DNA from: Brevundimonas diminuta
GTDB lineage: Bacteria; Pseudomonadota; Alphaproteobacteria; Caulobacterales; Caulobacteraceae
Length of the DNA: 64,000 bases
Assembly (NCBI RefSeq): GCF_022654015.1
Contig: NZ_CP073063.1
Location: 2,618,501 to 2,682,500, forward strand
Reading direction: 5' to 3'
Shown one piece after another: positions 16,731 to 25,198 of the stretch. The notes beneath the pieces are model-generated. The model had not been told where the DNA came from. It did no database searches and saw only the letters and a program-made list of their open reading frames with translations. A program made the position numbers and the translations under genes. The stretch's first letter is position 1. The number at the start of each line of letters is the position of its first letter.

Positions 16731-18263
16731 TTAGTCCTGACCGTTGCCCGGTTCGATGGGACCGCCCAGCGGCACTTCCGGGGCCGGAATGTCTGCGCGG
16801 ACCAGCCGATGCGCCGCCGCCGCAAGTTTGTGTCGCATCTGCGCCGGTCGGCGCCACGGTCGTAGGCTGTCGGCAGCCGAGATTGGATCGCCCAGGTGGT
16901 GTTCGGCGACGAACCGGGAGAAGGCGCCGTGATGGCGTGATCGGAGCGGACGCAGACGGTCCAATCCTTCGTCGCGCAGATGTTCGATGGCCGCGCTGAC
17001 GCCGCCATATGTCGTGACGGCCTGGCTAACACGCATCTCCTCGCACCCCAGCCAGTGCGCAATCAGCCGATTACGAAATACGCCGACGCAGGCCCCTCCC
17101 GCCGCTTCGGGGTCCGATCCCGCATCCAGGGTCAGGTCGCATTCACTATCGAAGCCCTGCGACCGGTTGTTGACGTTGCTGGACCCGATACGCACGAAAC
17201 GGTTGTCGATGACGGCAAGCTTGGCGTGGACGATGATGATCCGGCCATTGCGCGTGACAGGGCTGTAGGCGCTGAACCGCCCATGCCGATCGGCGTCTTC
17301 TAGCCGTTTGAGAAAGGCCGAGCGCGTCTTGTCCATGGTCATTTGATCGAACCAGCTCGGCGAATGCTGGGTCGACACCAAGATCACCTCCGGGCCGTCG
17401 GCTTCATCAAGCCGCTGAGCGATAGCCTCTGCAACGATGGGCGAGGTGAAATACTGGTTCTCAATGTAGAGGGTCGTCTTGGCCGCAGCGATCGCGGCCA
17501 ATGTGGCCGCCTCGCCCTGCCTCAACTCCGGAAAATCTTTCCACGGGGCCTGACTTCGAGACACGCCAATCTCAACGTTTTCCAGATCGGGCTTCACAGC
17601 GTCCGGCCAGACGTCGCAAACGGTTTCAGCCCAGGCGGCAAGCAGCTCTCCCGTCGCTCTCGCCCATCGTTCGCGGAAAAGGTCACCCAGAGTGGCCGCC
17701 GCAGGACCATCGACCATCGCCATGACCTCATGGCGGCAATCGTAGCAGGGCGTTCCCTTCTCGGTCTTCCCCCGACGCGGGTCGGGGTGGAGATGTTCGG
17801 GGCTATCCCATCGGTCGGGACCGATGTCGCAACTGCCGCAGAAGGCCACGGCGTCATCCACGATGATGACCTTCTGGTGGTGGGAAGCGCCTGGCGGCAA
17901 GGTTCCGTCCAGACGGAAATCGACGCGCGTGTCGGCGAAGAAGCGACGGCTGCGCCAGGGAAAGAAGCGCTGCGTGGCCGCAACGGCTAGGGGCGACTTC
18001 CAGCACAGGATCCGGATTTCCAAATCTGGCTGGGCTTGCGACAGCTCTTTGAGGAAGCGGCCGATTGTTTGCGGACCAGAGCCGTCCGCTGGCTTGTGAT
18101 CAAGGACGGTGTCGGGATCAAAGGCCCAGTTCAGGAAGTGGATGGTCCGACTCGCCTGGCTCATCGCCGCCTTTGCGGCCGCCAGATAGGGCTCCATGTC
18201 CACCAACAGCGCGGCGCGGGGCGCGACTTCGGCACGCCAGCAGGTGGTTCCGACTTCCAGCAT
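16731..18263 (-). CDS. Phospholipase D family protein
   Basis: A 510-residue protein with two HKD motifs: HQKVIIVDD (His129, Lys131, Asp136) and HAKLAVIDN in the C-terminal half, followed by IGSSNVNNRSQGFDSECD. Members hydrolyse or transfer phosphatidyl groups (phospholipase D, cardiolipin synthase). The length and the SGSSNVNNRS-type pattern are closer to the phospholipase D branch than to cardiolipin synthase, which also has N-terminal membrane helices that are absent here. No signal peptide is evident. It stands alone between a serine hydrolase and a lipoprotein. Confidence 0.85.
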   Translation of the reverse strand: MLEVGTTCWRAEVAPRAALLVDMEPYLAAAKAAMSQASRTIHFLNWAFDPDTVLDHKPADGSGPQTIGRFLKELSQAQPDLEIRILCWKSPLAVAATQRFFPWRSRRFFADTRVDFRLDGTLPPGASHHQKVIIVDDAVAFCGSCDIGPDRWDSPEHLHPDPRRGKTEKGTPCYDCRHEVMAMVDGPAAATLGDLFRERWARATGELLAAWAETVCDVWPDAVKPDLENVEIGVSRSQAPWKDFPELRQGEAATLAAIAAAKTTLYIENQYFTSPIVAEAIAQRLDEADGPEVILVSTQHSPSWFDQMTMDKTRSAFLKRLEDADRHGRFSAYSPVTRNGRIIIVHAKLAVIDNRFVRIGSSNVNNRSQGFDSECDLTLDAGSDPEAAGGACVGVFRNRLIAHWLGCEEMRVSQAVTTYGGVSAAIEHLRDEGLDRLRPLRSRHHGAFSRFVAEHHLGDPISAADSLRPWRRPAQMRHKLAAAAHRLVRADIPAPEVPLGGPIEPGNGQD

Positions 18264-18372
18264 GTCCGTTTCTCCCGACCAAAATCGCCCGGTGAGCCGG
18301 TCGCACTGCTTACATCATATTGAAGATGTCGCGACGCCCCCGACAGGCATCCGGAGCGTCGCGGCGCTTCTC

Positions 18373-18636
18373 TTACTGGGTCCGGGCCGCAGCGTCAGCG
18401 GCCGCATCGGTCTTGCGCGCTGCGGTATCGGCGGCGGCATCGGCGTTAGCTGCCGCTTCCTTGGCTGCATCGGTGGTTGCGTCGGCGGCGGCGTCCGCAT
18501 TCGCGGCTGTGTCACTGGCCGCCGAGGCGACCGTGTCGCCGGCGTTTTCCGCCGTAGCGGCGGCGTTTTGCTCGGTCCGCTCGGAGCAAGCCGACAAGGC
18601 CAAGGCGGCCGCGGCGGCGATATACAGCATACGCAT
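18373..18636 (-). CDS. Small alanine-rich lipoprotein
   Basis: An 87-residue protein: signal peptide MRMLYIAAAAALALSAC with lipobox LSAC, followed by a low-complexity A/D/T-rich tail of degenerate repeats (AADATTDAAKEAAANADAA). It should be lipid-anchored at Cys17. The repetitive heptad-like tail may be helical. No specific function can be given. Confidence 0.7.
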   Translation of the reverse strand: MRMLYIAAAAALALSACSERTEQNAAATAENAGDTVASAASDTAANADAAADATTDAAKEAAANADAAADTAARKTDAAADAAARTQ

Positions 18637-18952
18637 GATGTGTTTCCTCTTGCTGACCCGGCGGCTGATCCGCCTTCGATTGCAGCGTCGTCAGGCTAGG
18701 GCGAAGGCCTGCCGATGGCGACAGACATTTTCTGATCCGGCTCCGATGTGTCGAGCGTCTGACGGCAGTTTCCCCAAACGTCTCAGGTAGGACGCCAAAT
18801 ATCGGCCTCGCGCCAAGAGCGGTCATCGCCTTAAAGCTCAAAAGCTGACGTCCAGCGGCTCAAAACCGTCCCCTCTGCAGGCTGCTCGCAGCAGCGCCAC
18901 CTTGATCAGTTGCAGGCCCGTCCAGCTGAGCGGCTAATGATAGGAACCGTAA
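18637..18952. other. Gene-free stretch between lipoprotein and aldehyde dehydrogenase
   Basis: About 316 bp with no supportable gene. It contains the promoter region of the lipoprotein gene on one side and, on the other, the transcript end of the aldehyde dehydrogenase gene. Confidence 0.4.
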
Positions 18953-18985
18953 GCAGGATGGCCAATCCTAGATCGGCCATCCTGC
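18953..18985 (-). terminator. Terminator-like hairpin downstream of aldehyde dehydrogenase
   Basis: GCAGGATGGCC (18953-18963) and GGCCATCCTGC (18975-18985) are perfect 11-bp arms with an 11-nt loop, starting 8 bp after the stop. On the minus strand only TT follows, so it is a weak intrinsic terminator or an mRNA 3'-stabilising hairpin. Confidence 0.55.
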
Positions 18986-18992
18986 GCCCAGC

Positions 18993-20510
18993 TCAGAAGA
19001 AGCCCAACTTGTCGGGGCTGTAGCTGACAAGAAGGTTTTTGGTCTGCTGATAGTGGTCCAGCATCATGCGGTGGTTTTCCCGACCGATGCCCGACTTCTT
19101 GTAGCCGCCGAAGGCCGCATGGGCCGGGTATTGGTGGTAGCAGTTGGTCCAGACGCGGCCTGCCTGGATGGCGCGACCGGCGCGGTAGGCAGTGTTCATG
19201 TCGCGTGACCAGACCCCGGCGCCCAGGCCGTAGTCCGTGTCATTGGCGATTGCCATGGCCTCTTCGAAGGTCTTGAAGGTCGTGACCGCCAAGACCGGAC
19301 CGAAGATTTCCTCTTGGAAGATCCTCATGTGGTTGGCGCCTTTGAACACGGTGGGCTTGATGTAATAGCCGCCAGCCAAATCGTCCTTGAGCGCGGCCTG
19401 ATCGCCGCCGGTCAGAACCTCGGCGCCCTCCTCCTTGCCGAGCTTCAGATAGCCCAGAATCTTGTCGAGCTGCTGGGTCGAGGCCTGCGCCCCCACCATG
19501 GTCGCGGGGTCCAGAGGGTCGCCTTGGACGATGGACTCCACCCGGGCGATCGCCTTCTCGATGAAGGTCTCATAGATGTCCTCATGGATCAGAGCCCGAC
19601 TGGGGCACGTGCAGACCTCGCCCTGATTGAGCGCGAACATGGCGAAGCCTTCCAGCGCCTTGTCCAGATAGGCGTCGTCGTGATCCATCACGTCCTTGAA
19701 GAAGATGTTCGGCGACTTCCCGCCGAGCTCCAGCGTCACCGGGATCAGGTTCTGGGTCGCATAGCCCATGATCTTCTGACCGACGGCGGTCGAGCCGGTG
19801 AAGGCGATCTTCGCGATGCGAGGATTGGTGGCCAACGGCTCGCCCACCTCGCCACCCGTGCCCGAAACGATGTTCAGTACGCCGGCCGGCAGCAAATCCT
19901 GGATCAGTTCGATCACCACGAGGATAGACGCCGGGGTCTGCTCCGCCGGCTTCAGCACGATGCAGTTGCCCGCCGCCAGGGCCGGGGCGATTTTCCAGGC
20001 CGCCATCAGAATCGGGAAGTTCCAAGGGATGATCTGCCCCACCACGCCAAGCGGCTCATGGAAATGATAGGCGACCGTATCGTGGTCCAATTCCGAGATC
20101 CCGCCTTCCTGGGCCCGGATGCAGCCTGCGAAATAGCGGAAATGGTCGATCGCCAGGGGGATGTCGGCGGCCGTGGTCTCGCGCACTGGCTTGCCGTTGT
20201 CCCAAGTCTCCGCCTCTGCGACGGCTTGTAGATTGGCCTCGATCCGGTCGGCGATCTTGTTCAGGATGACGGCGCGTTCGGCGACGCTAGTTCGCCCCCA
20301 GGCTTCCTTGGCGGCGTGGGCGGCGTCCAGGGCCAGTTCGACGTCGGCCGCGTCCGATCGTGCGACCTCGCACAGGACCCGACCATTCACCGGCGAGGTG
20401 TTCTCGAAATAGCGGCCGTTAACGGGCGGGACCCACTGTCCGCCGATGAAGTTGTCGTAGCGCGCCTTGAATTTGGGGGTCGCGGCGCGAATGAATTCGG
20501 GCTTGGTCAT
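18993..20510 (-). CDS. Aldehyde dehydrogenase (ExaC/AcoD-like)
   Basis: A 505-residue NAD-dependent aldehyde dehydrogenase, oxidising aldehydes such as acetaldehyde to acids. Motifs: [20 protein letters not shown], cofactor loop [12 protein letters not shown], catalytic Glu in LELGGKSPN, and [13 protein letters not shown] with the nucleophilic Cys. The cysteine doublet context CTCPSRAL is typical of the ExaC/AcoD/AldB branch used in ethanol and acetoin metabolism. AGGAGG precedes the start. The GAF-Fis regulator lies directly upstream in the same orientation, with a 20-bp palindrome between, which indicates specific induction. Confidence 0.93.
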   Translation of the reverse strand: MTKPEFIRAATPKFKARYDNFIGGQWVPPVNGRYFENTSPVNGRVLCEVARSDAADVELALDAAHAAKEAWGRTSVAERAVILNKIADRIEANLQAVAEAETWDNGKPVRETTAADIPLAIDHFRYFAGCIRAQEGGISELDHDTVAYHFHEPLGVVGQIIPWNFPILMAAWKIAPALAAGNCIVLKPAEQTPASILVVIELIQDLLPAGVLNIVSGTGGEVGEPLATNPRIAKIAFTGSTAVGQKIMGYATQNLIPVTLELGGKSPNIFFKDVMDHDDAYLDKALEGFAMFALNQGEVCTCPSRALIHEDIYETFIEKAIARVESIVQGDPLDPATMVGAQASTQQLDKILGYLKLGKEEGAEVLTGGDQAALKDDLAGGYYIKPTVFKGANHMRIFQEEIFGPVLAVTTFKTFEEAMAIANDTDYGLGAGVWSRDMNTAYRAGRAIQAGRVWTNCYHQYPAHAAFGGYKKSGIGRENHRMMLDHYQQTKNLLVSYSPDKLGFF

Positions 20511-20619
20511 GAAGGCCTCCTGCGTTGTCCTCTGGCGTCGATTGTCGACGTCGTTGGAGCAGAAGGTCGTCCGGCAGAGAGCATGACGCCAGACGACGCT
20601 GCCATGCTGCGGCGCACAC

Positions 20620-20639
20620 CTGTCGCAGAACTGCGACAG
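20620..20639. promoter_or_regulatory. 20-bp perfect palindrome upstream of aldehyde dehydrogenase
   Basis: CTGTCGCAG-AA-CTGCGACAG lies 110 bp upstream of the aldehyde dehydrogenase start and just past the regulator's stop. It is the probable binding site of the neighbouring Fis-type regulator; no T-tract follows, so a terminator is less likely. Confidence 0.55.
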
Positions 20640-20647
20640 ATGGCTTG

Positions 20648-21619
20648 CTAAGGTGCGTTAGAGAGGCCGAGCCTGTGCAGCTTGCGGTGCAGGGTCGCGC
20701 GGCTGACCCCGAGAGCGCGCGCGGCCGCCGAGACATTGCCGCCGCTCAAGGCTAGCGCGCGACGCACCGCGCCGCGTTCGGCGTTCAGAAGACCGGCTTC
20801 TACTGCGCCAACGCCCAGAACCTCCGACGCCGCCAGCTGGTTCGCGATCCGGTCGTCGGTGATCGCGAGCGCGAGGCGTGCGGCGCGCGTCGCTCCGACC
20901 ACCAGATCGTCCTGATCCACCGCCAGCAGGGCCGCCGTGTTTCGTCCGGCCGCATCGTCGGTCAGCACGATGCGCGCGTGTGGAAAAGCGTGCCGGAAGG
21001 TTTGCGCCTCGATCGCTCTCGCAGCGTCCGCCACCGCCGCCGCGATCAAGCCCAATACGCCCTGCGTCGCATCGGCCCGGCACGACGAGACATCCAACAA
21101 GCCCGCCAGCCGCCCTGTCGGTCCGTAGATGGGATGGCTGGTGCAACTCAGCGCCGTGTTACGGGTGTGAAAATGCTGATCGCGATGGATGGTCAGCGGC
21201 CGACGCTCGGCCAAAGCCGTGCCGATGCCGTTTGTACCCTCAACCGCCTCAGACCAGACCGCGCCGGGCCACAAGCCCCAGCGGCGAAAGATCTCATCAT
21301 CCGCCGCTGCGCCTCGCCGTTCCAAGGTCACCCCTTCAGCGTTGGTGAGAAGAACACAGCATCCGGTATCGCCGACGGCCAGGAACAGGCGGTCAAGCGA
21401 GTCCTGAGCCGCCCTTGTCATCGGCTCTAGGGCGTCACGGGCTTCGCGCAACTCCTGGTCTGTCAGGGTGTTCGGCCGGCCTTCATCCTCGGGATCGAGC
21501 CCATAAAGCGACATCGATCGTCGCCATGACGCCGCCAGGGCCGAACGCGCCTCACCGCCGGCGGCGTCCAGCGCCTGTTTGATCAGCTTGCCGTGGCCGT
21601 TTCCCGTTTGCGCGACCAT
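20648..21619 (-). CDS. GAF-domain, Fis-type HTH regulator (AcoR-like, lacking AAA+ domain)
   Basis: A 323-residue regulator: N-terminal AcoR-type region with [15 protein letters not shown], a GAF sensor (~75-210; [40 protein letters not shown]) and a C-terminal Fis HTH ([20 protein letters not shown]). The central sigma-54-interacting AAA+ module of true AcoR is missing, so it probably works with a conventional promoter. Its position directly before the aldehyde dehydrogenase suggests it senses an alcohol or aldehyde and controls that gene. Confidence 0.85.
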   Translation of the reverse strand: MVAQTGNGHGKLIKQALDAAGGEARSALAASWRRSMSLYGLDPEDEGRPNTLTDQELREARDALEPMTRAAQDSLDRLFLAVGDTGCCVLLTNAEGVTLERRGAAADDEIFRRWGLWPGAVWSEAVEGTNGIGTALAERRPLTIHRDQHFHTRNTALSCTSHPIYGPTGRLAGLLDVSSCRADATQGVLGLIAAAVADAARAIEAQTFRHAFPHARIVLTDDAAGRNTAALLAVDQDDLVVGATRAARLALAITDDRIANQLAASEVLGVGAVEAGLLNAERGAVRRALALSGGNVSAAARALGVSRATLHRKLHRLGLSNAP

Positions 21620-21641
21620 TGATTTTCCCTGGCGCTCTTTC

Positions 21642-21666
21642 GGAAAAAAAGCGCCGCATCGGCGCT
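21642..21666 (-). terminator. Rho-independent terminator after ompW
   Basis: On the minus strand AGCGCC-GATGC-GGCGCT followed by seven T residues (positions 21650-21644). It lies 43 bp after the ompW stop: a textbook intrinsic terminator. Confidence 0.85.
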
Positions 21667-21708
21667 CCAGTCAATGGGACAAAGGTCGCTGACCCGTGGA
21701 GGCTTCGG

Positions 21709-22365
21709 CTAGAACTTGCGGCTGACGCCCAGAGACACGACCCATGGATCGAGGTTCACGCTGGACTTCAGGGCGCCGTCGTTGATCTTGGCGTCGGTTT
21801 CGAACCAGATCTTCTTGACGTCAAGGTTCAGGCTCCAGGGCCCCTGAATCCCGACGTCCGCGCCCGCTTGAAGCGCGTAGCCGAAACCGTCGTCCAGATC
21901 GACGGTGAAGCCGTTCTTGCCCTTGCCGCTGTAGAACAGCATGGCGTTCACGCCCGCCCCGACATAGGAGCTGATGCGGCCCTGGCTCAGCGGGCGGTAC
22001 TGCAGGGTCACCACCGGCGGCAGGACCCAGGTCTCATGCACGGCCACGTCCGTCGCGCCGCCCTGCGCGCGGATTTCGTGCCGGGTCGTGCCCAGGATCG
22101 CCTCGACCGCGAAGTGATCGGTCAGGAAGTAGGTGAAGCCCAGGGTCGGCATGACGCTGTCGCCCACATCCACCTTCAGGCCGGTGTCCGCGCCCGCCGC
22201 CGTGGTGATGGCGTCATCGGCCTGGGAGGAGACGTCGGTGACGCGCCCGCTCACTAAGAAGTCGCCCTTCTTGGGCGTCTCCCAGGCGACGGAGGTCTGA
22301 GCGAAGGCCGGCGCCGCGCAGGCGGTGAAGGCGGCAGCGGCGAGCAGCAGGGTCTTGGTCTTCAT
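21709..22365 (-). CDS. ompW: OmpW family outer-membrane protein
   Basis: A 218-residue outer-membrane beta-barrel with a signal peptide (MKTKTLLLAAAAFTACAAPA, cleavage after AFA). OmpW features: PTLGFTYFLTDHFAVEAIL, LPPVVTLQYRP, SYVGAGVNAMLFY and the C-terminal GVSRKF ending in phenylalanine for BAM recognition. OmpW forms a small 8-stranded hydrophobic channel and in many bacteria is induced in low oxygen. An FNR/FixK-like box lies 86 bp upstream, and hemN-cyd genes are next door. Start chosen by signal peptide; an upstream extension is not conserved. Confidence 0.9.
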   Translation of the reverse strand: MKTKTLLLAAAAFTACAAPAFAQTSVAWETPKKGDFLVSGRVTDVSSQADDAITTAAGADTGLKVDVGDSVMPTLGFTYFLTDHFAVEAILGTTRHEIRAQGGATDVAVHETWVLPPVVTLQYRPLSQGRISSYVGAGVNAMLFYSGKGKNGFTVDLDDGFGYALQAGADVGIQGPWSLNLDVKKIWFETDAKINDGALKSSVNLDPWVVSLGVSRKF

Positions 22366-22450
22366 CTTCTGATCCCCGACGCCATGGCCGCGTCGTGCGG
22401 CCTTTGTCAGGCGTCTGAGCGGGGTGTGCGCCCCGGTGGACGCCTCAGCC

Positions 22451-22464
22451 TTGATCCAGCGCAA
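22451..22464. promoter_or_regulatory. FNR/FixK-like box upstream of ompW
   Basis: TTGATCCAGCGCAA: one half matches the FNR half-site TTGAT exactly, the other (CGCAA) is the common FixK/FnrL variant. It lies 86 bp upstream of ompW. The FNR-type regulator is encoded at 30220-30957. Confidence 0.6.
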
Positions 22465-22493
22465 ATCGTTCAGCGGGTGGACAATCTGTCCAC

Positions 22494-23870
22494 TCACACC
22501 ACCCGCGCATGCCTTTGCTGAAGAGCCGCCGCATTGGGATCGAAGGCGGCGCAAACCGCCCTGACGAAGGGGCGGCCCAGGTCGGTCACCGCCACCACCG
22601 TCCCGTCGATCCGCACCAGACCGTCGTCGACGAAGCGCTCCAACAGGGACCAGGCGCCGGCGACGTCCGACAGGTCTCGACCGCGACGTCGAACGATGGG
22701 TGCAAGATCGACGACGAAATCGCACATCAGCCGCTCGATAATCTGGCTGACGAACATGTCGCGTTCGGTCAGGGTGACACCTCGGGCGACCGGCAGGTCG
22801 CCGGCCTCGACAGCGCGGCGCCAGTCGCGTTCCTGCGCGTGGTTCTGAACATAGCCCCTGGGCGTGCGGCTGATCGACGAGGCGCCCAGGCCGATCAGCA
22901 CCTTTGCGGCGTCAGTGGTGTAGCCCTGGAAGTTGCGATACAGCCGTCCAGCCCGGTCCGCTGCGGCCAGCCCGTCATGCGGCAGGGCGAAATGATCCAG
23001 TCCGATCGCCTGCCATCCCTTGCCGACCAGATAGCGCCCCGCCGCCTGGCTCTGGGCGAAGCGCGCTTCCGCGTCCGGCAGATCGGCGTCGTTGATCAAC
23101 CGCTGATGCGGCTTCATCCACGGCACGTGGGCATAGCCGAACAGGGCGATCCGTTCCGGCCTCAGCGTCGTGACCTGGCCGAGGGTGGTGATGACGTTCT
23201 CGACGGCTTGAAGCGGCAGGCCGTACATCAGATCCAGGTTGAGGGAGGTCACGCCCTGCGCCCGCAAGGCTTCGGCCGCCCAGCGGATGGTCTCGAAACG
23301 TTCGGGCCGGTTGACCGCCGCCTGCACGCGCGGCGACAGGTCTTGCACCCCCAGACTGGCGCGGCTCAGGCCGATGTGGCCCGCCGCCTCGACCCACTCC
23401 TGCGTCAGGACTTCGGGGTCCAACTCGGCGGCGATCTCGAAACAGTCGCCCAGGTCGAACCTCGCGGACAGACCGGCGAACAGTCGCTCCAGATCGTCCG
23501 GCGACAGCATGTTCGGGGTGCCGCCGCCCAGATGGATCGAGCCGACACGGACCGGCCGGCCGATCCGGGCCAGGACCAAATCCGCCTCACGCAACAGCAG
23601 ATCGACATAGCTGGAAATGACGCCCGCCCGGTTCACCGCCCGGGTGTTGCAGCCGCAGTACCAGCACAGCCGCTTGCAGAACGGCAGGTGAAGATACAGC
23701 GAGACCGGCCGATCGGAGGGCAGGCGCTCCAGCCAGTCGGCCCATTCGCCGGGTCCGACGGCGGGCGTGAACTGGGCCGCTGTCGGATAGGAGGTATAGC
23801 GCGGCGCATGGGCGTCATAGCGCGCGATCAGGTCGCGAACGGCCGCGCGCGAGGGGCTAGAGGGGGACAT
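22494..23870 (-). CDS. hemN: Oxygen-independent coproporphyrinogen III oxidase HemN
   Basis: A 458-residue radical-SAM enzyme converting coproporphyrinogen III to protoporphyrinogen IX without oxygen. The [4Fe-4S] motif is CKRLCWYCGC (Cys65, Cys69, Cys72). It is preceded by APRYTSYPTA and followed by IHLGGGTPN, both HemN hallmarks. The ATG at 23870 is preferred over one 51 bp upstream because the conserved N-terminus begins there. The start lies inside the end of cydX (14-bp overlap), so hemN is the last gene of the cydA-cydB-cydX-hemN operon, matching haem supply to the haem-rich oxidase. Confidence 0.92.
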   Translation of the reverse strand: MSPSSPSRAAVRDLIARYDAHAPRYTSYPTAAQFTPAVGPGEWADWLERLPSDRPVSLYLHLPFCKRLCWYCGCNTRAVNRAGVISSYVDLLLREADLVLARIGRPVRVGSIHLGGGTPNMLSPDDLERLFAGLSARFDLGDCFEIAAELDPEVLTQEWVEAAGHIGLSRASLGVQDLSPRVQAAVNRPERFETIRWAAEALRAQGVTSLNLDLMYGLPLQAVENVITTLGQVTTLRPERIALFGYAHVPWMKPHQRLINDADLPDAEARFAQSQAAGRYLVGKGWQAIGLDHFALPHDGLAAADRAGRLYRNFQGYTTDAAKVLIGLGASSISRTPRGYVQNHAQERDWRRAVEAGDLPVARGVTLTERDMFVSQIIERLMCDFVVDLAPIVRRRGRDLSDVAGAWSLLERFVDDGLVRIDGTVVAVTDLGRPFVRAVCAAFDPNAAALQQRHARVV

Positions 23871-24006
23871 CGCCCTCTTTCGATGCGTCGGGCGTGGACA
23901 GGCCGGCGTCGCCTTCGTCAAAGAGATGGAACTCGTGCCACAGGCCGTTCAGCACGCCGAACCCGACGGCCAGGCCAAGCCCCAAGATCCAGGAAAAATA
24001 CCACAT
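23857..24006 (-). CDS. cydX: Cytochrome bd oxidase small subunit CydX
   Basis: A 49-residue single-pass membrane protein. The N-terminus MWYFSWILGLGLAVGFGVLN matches the CydX/CbdX family, with the conserved WY(F)xWILG helix and the following NGLWHE. CydX stabilises the haems of cytochrome bd. It starts 19 bp after the cydB stop and overlaps hemN by 14 bp. Its C-terminal tail (GDAGLSTPDASKEG) is longer than that of E. coli CydX (37 residues). Confidence 0.9.
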   Translation of the reverse strand: MWYFSWILGLGLAVGFGVLNGLWHEFHLFDEGDAGLSTPDASKEGDVPL

Positions 24007-24025
24007 GATTCTGTGCTCCTAAGGG

Positions 24026-25174
24026 TCAGTACAGCTCGGGATTGGTCTTAAGGGCGGCGGTCGAGGTCCGGCCCCAAAGCACGCGATAGACCCAGGCGGT
24101 GTAGAGCAGCACCAGAGGCAGGAAGATCAGCGTGCAAATCAGCATGATGAATAGGGTCAGATGGCTGGATGACGCGTTCCAAACTGTCAGGCTGGACTGC
24201 GGATTGACCGAACTGGGCAGGATGAACGGGAACATCGACAAGCCAACGGTGGAGATGATGCCCACCGCCGACAGTGACGATCCTCCGAACGCCAGAGGCG
24301 CGGACCGCCGCCACATCCCGATCAGGCCGACCAGCGCGCCCACAAAGCCAAGGACGGGTGCGATCAGCATCCACGGATAGCGGCCGTAGTTGTCCAGCCA
24401 GGCGCCGGGCGCGGCCTGGACCGTCGTGCGCAGCGGATTGGAGAAGCCGTTGACGTCCAGGGCGCCGGTGATCCGGTAGCCTAGGCCGCCGTAAGCGACG
24501 TACAGTCCGCCGACCGCGAACAGGATCAGGGCCAGAACAGCGGCGACCGTGCCGAACAATCGCGCCCGCTCCATAACAGGGCCGGCCTCGGCCTTGACCG
24601 ACAGCCAGGCCGCGCCGTGCAGCACCAGCATGGCTGCCGACAACAGGCCGGCGATCAGGCTGAAAGGGGTGAACAGGCCGAGCAGCGTGCCGTCGTAGAA
24701 GGACCGCAGGTCGCCATCCAGATGGAAGGGCGCGCCCAACAGGACGTTGCCCACCGCCACCCCGAACACCAGGGCCGGGACGAAGCCGCCGATGAACAGG
24801 CACCAGTCCCAGAACGACCTCCAACGCGGCGACGCCCGCTTCGAGCGATATTTGAACGACACCGGCCGCAGAATCAGCGCGGACAGCACCAGGAACATGG
24901 CCAGGTAGAAGCCCGAGAAGCTGACGGCGTAGACGAACGGCCAGGCGGCGAAGATGGCGCCGCCGCCCAGGATGAACCACACCTGGTTGCCTTCCCAGGT
25001 GGCGCCGACGGTGTTGATCACCATGCGGCGCTCCTCGTCGGTCTTGGCGACGAAGGGCAGAAGGGCGCCGACGCCCAGGTCGAAACCGTCGGTCAGGGCG
25101 AAGGCGATCAGAAGCACGCCCAGCAGCCCCCACCAGATCATGCGAAGCGTGGCGAAGTCGAGGGGAAGATCCAT
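24026..25174 (-). CDS. cydB: Cytochrome bd ubiquinol oxidase subunit II CydB
   Basis: A 382-residue polytopic membrane protein with about eight helices, starting MDLPLDFATLRMIWWGLLGV. GFDLGVGALLPFVAKTDEER and NTVGATWEGNQVWFILGGGA are the CydB signature. It forms the heterodimer with CydA that oxidises ubiquinol and reduces oxygen at high affinity. It follows cydA by 24 bp in the same operon. Confidence 0.96.
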   Translation of the reverse strand: MDLPLDFATLRMIWWGLLGVLLIAFALTDGFDLGVGALLPFVAKTDEERRMVINTVGATWEGNQVWFILGGGAIFAAWPFVYAVSFSGFYLAMFLVLSALILRPVSFKYRSKRASPRWRSFWDWCLFIGGFVPALVFGVAVGNVLLGAPFHLDGDLRSFYDGTLLGLFTPFSLIAGLLSAAMLVLHGAAWLSVKAEAGPVMERARLFGTVAAVLALILFAVGGLYVAYGGLGYRITGALDVNGFSNPLRTTVQAAPGAWLDNYGRYPWMLIAPVLGFVGALVGLIGMWRRSAPLAFGGSSLSAVGIISTVGLSMFPFILPSSVNPQSSLTVWNASSSHLTLFIMLICTLIFLPLVLLYTAWVYRVLWGRTSTAALKTNPELY

Positions 25175-25198
25175 GGTCGGATGTCCTAAGGTCTTGGG

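Noticed and set aside
22365..22725. Longer N-terminus for OmpW
   Set aside because: The upstream codons are Arg-rich and antisense-like, and the signal peptide begins at 22365.
22509..24008. 499-codon open frame on the plus strand
   Set aside because: Antisense to hemN and cydX, rich in H/R/Q/G as expected for a shadow of a GC-rich gene.
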